Origin: Lachnospiraceae bacterium | GTDB taxonomy: Bacteria; Bacillota; Clostridia; Lachnospirales; Lachnospiraceae | Length of the DNA stretch: 61,325 nucleotides | Direction: 5' to 3' | Assembly: GCA_017476665.1 (NCBI GenBank) | Contig: JAFUZJ010000006.1 | Coordinates: forward strand, 1 to 61,325 | Notes under the pieces: generated by a model | Told to the model about the DNA's origin: nothing | The model's input: only the letters and a program-made list of their open reading frames with translations | Databases searched by the model: none | Position numbers and translations under genes: made by a program | Shown here: piece after piece, positions 60,389 to 61,325 of the stretch | How positions within the stretch are numbered: the stretch's first letter is position 1 | Layout of the letters: the number at the start of each line of letters is the position of its first letter

Positions 60389-61315
60389 ATGAATCATTTA
60401 AATGACCATATAAAAGAGTATACGGAATATTGTGAATACAGAAAGCGACTGAATCCAAAAACGTTGAAGGCATATAGTATTGACTTAAAGCAATACCGTA
60501 GTTTTACGTCAAATGCCCCAGAATGGTATTCTAAAAATATTTTGGATCAGTACATAACGAACCTGCATAAGCAGTATAAACCCAAGACAGTTAAGCGTAA
60601 AATCGCAAGTTTAAAAGCCTTTTTTCATTACATGGAGTATAAAGAGATTCTACAGGACAATCCATTTTCCAAGCTGGATGTCCGGTTCAGAGAGGCCAGG
60701 ATTTTACCCAAGACAATACCGTTTCATTCCATACAAGCGTTTTTATCTGTGCTATATAGCCAAAAGGATCTTGCATCGACAGAATACCGGAAACGCTGCT
60801 GTATCCGGGATATTGCGGTTATCGAATTATTGTTTGCAACAGGTATGCGCATATCGGAGCTGTGCTCTTTAAAACCGGCAGATATTGATCTGGTAAATAA
60901 TACAGTACTGATTTATGGAAAAGGAGCTAAGGAAAGAATACTGCAAATATGTAATCCGGAAGTCATTTCAGCACTGAATTTATATCAGGAGACTTTTAAA
61001 GAAGAAATAAGTCTTTGCGGATATTTTTTTGTAAACAGACTTCAAAGCAAATTATCAGATCAGTCAGTAAGATTTATGATCAATTATTATTCAGAGTTAG
61101 CAGGAATTGAACAGCATATTACGCCGCATATGTTTAGACATTCTTTTGCTACCTTGCTTCTGGAACAAGATGTTGATATAAGATATATTCAAAAAATGTT
61201 AGGGCATAGTTCGATTAGTACAACAGAGATATACACACATGTATCTAATGCAAAACAGAAAGATATACTTGTGCATAAGCATCCGAGGAATCTTATTAGT
61301 ATGAATAAAGGATAA
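60389..61315 (+). CDS. Tyrosine recombinase (XerC/XerD-like integrase)
   Basis: A 308-residue phage-integrase-family recombinase. The N-terminal core-binding domain (about 8-95) has RLNPKTLKAYSIDLKQY; the catalytic domain from about 110 has the complete set Arg154 (TGMRISEL), Lys178, His247, Arg250 (HMFRHSFATL), His273 (LGHSS) and Tyr282 (TEIYTHV), so it should be active. It is more AT-rich than the preceding genes, suggesting horizontal origin. XerC/D housekeeping enzymes are similar in length, but position at an AT-rich boundary favours an accessory integrase. Ribosome site AAGGAG lies upstream. Confidence 0.88.
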   Translation: MNHLNDHIKEYTEYCEYRKRLNPKTLKAYSIDLKQYRSFTSNAPEWYSKNILDQYITNLHKQYKPKTVKRKIASLKAFFHYMEYKEILQDNPFSKLDVRFREARILPKTIPFHSIQAFLSVLYSQKDLASTEYRKRCCIRDIAVIELLFATGMRISELCSLKPADIDLVNNTVLIYGKGAKERILQICNPEVISALNLYQETFKEEISLCGYFFVNRLQSKLSDQSVRFMINYYSELAGIEQHITPHMFRHSFATLLLEQDVDIRYIQKMLGHSSISTTEIYTHVSNAKQKDILVHKHPRNLISMNKG

Positions 61316-61325
61316 TTCCAAATTA

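Noticed and set aside
1-61325. CRISPR arrays, tRNA and rRNA genes
   Set aside because: No regularly spaced direct repeats, tRNA arm motifs or rRNA signatures were seen on reading either strand.

Overview
The window looks like chromosome from an endospore-forming, low-acetate-lineage Clostridium relative, most likely family Lachnospiraceae. Evidence: Gram-positive promoters and AGGAGG-type ribosome sites, a valine T-box, spoIIAA-spoIIAB-sigF, spoVAD/spoVAE, a DUF3842 protein, HU, and an overall base composition near 50% GC. Genus cannot be fixed from the sequence alone. No rRNA, tRNA or CRISPR array was seen.

Layout. 1-7156: glutamate-type amino-acid ABC transporter (binding protein, two permeases, ATPase) running into a class-I amidotransferase-like hydrolase, proA and a DUF975/CmpB-type membrane protein. 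7296-9928: HU, then an autoregulated PadR repressor translationally coupled to a flavodoxin-SCP2-membrane fusion. 10031-15082: oligopeptide-type ABC operon with a fused double ATPase. 15248-16950: BlaI/BlaR1-like pair. 17132-21404: soluble CZB chemoreceptor (minus strand) and a calcium-type P-ATPase. 21698-23962: spoVAD, a 80-residue orphan, ridA and spoVAE behind a sigma-G-like promoter. 23997-28262: DUF5721-like protein, DegV, a diguanylate cyclase, and an orphan protein. 28270-31314: T-box and valS.

31344-38703 is a phosphorelay island: a REC-HPt-pseudoREC-REC protein, a lone receiver, a giant hybrid kinase with two complete kinase cores, and a REC-HD-GYP-HPt protein. None has a DNA-binding domain, so the visible output is c-di-GMP breakdown. 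A decayed transposase abuts its right end. 39722-43164 holds three Uma2-family nuclease paralogues plus an HD-domain protein, two of the units sharing a duplicated promoter and leader.

43281-60138: PutP symporter, membrane-anchored lipase, folC with a tiny overlapping gene, a zinc-ribbon/TPR protein, the spoIIA operon, a GH25 lysozyme, DUF3842, a TRAP-type binding protein overlapping a 7TM hybrid kinase (no TRAP permease present), then a leader with an intrinsic hairpin followed by two small membrane proteins, an ECF S-component, LarC and a Nudix hydrolase. 60247-61325 turns AT-rich and carries a complete tyrosine recombinase, suggesting the edge of an accessory region.

The most promising under-described systems are the two-core phosphorelay feeding an HD-GYP protein, the DctP-type sensor/kinase pair, the Uma2 cluster with its shared leader, and the attenuated LarC/ECF operon.
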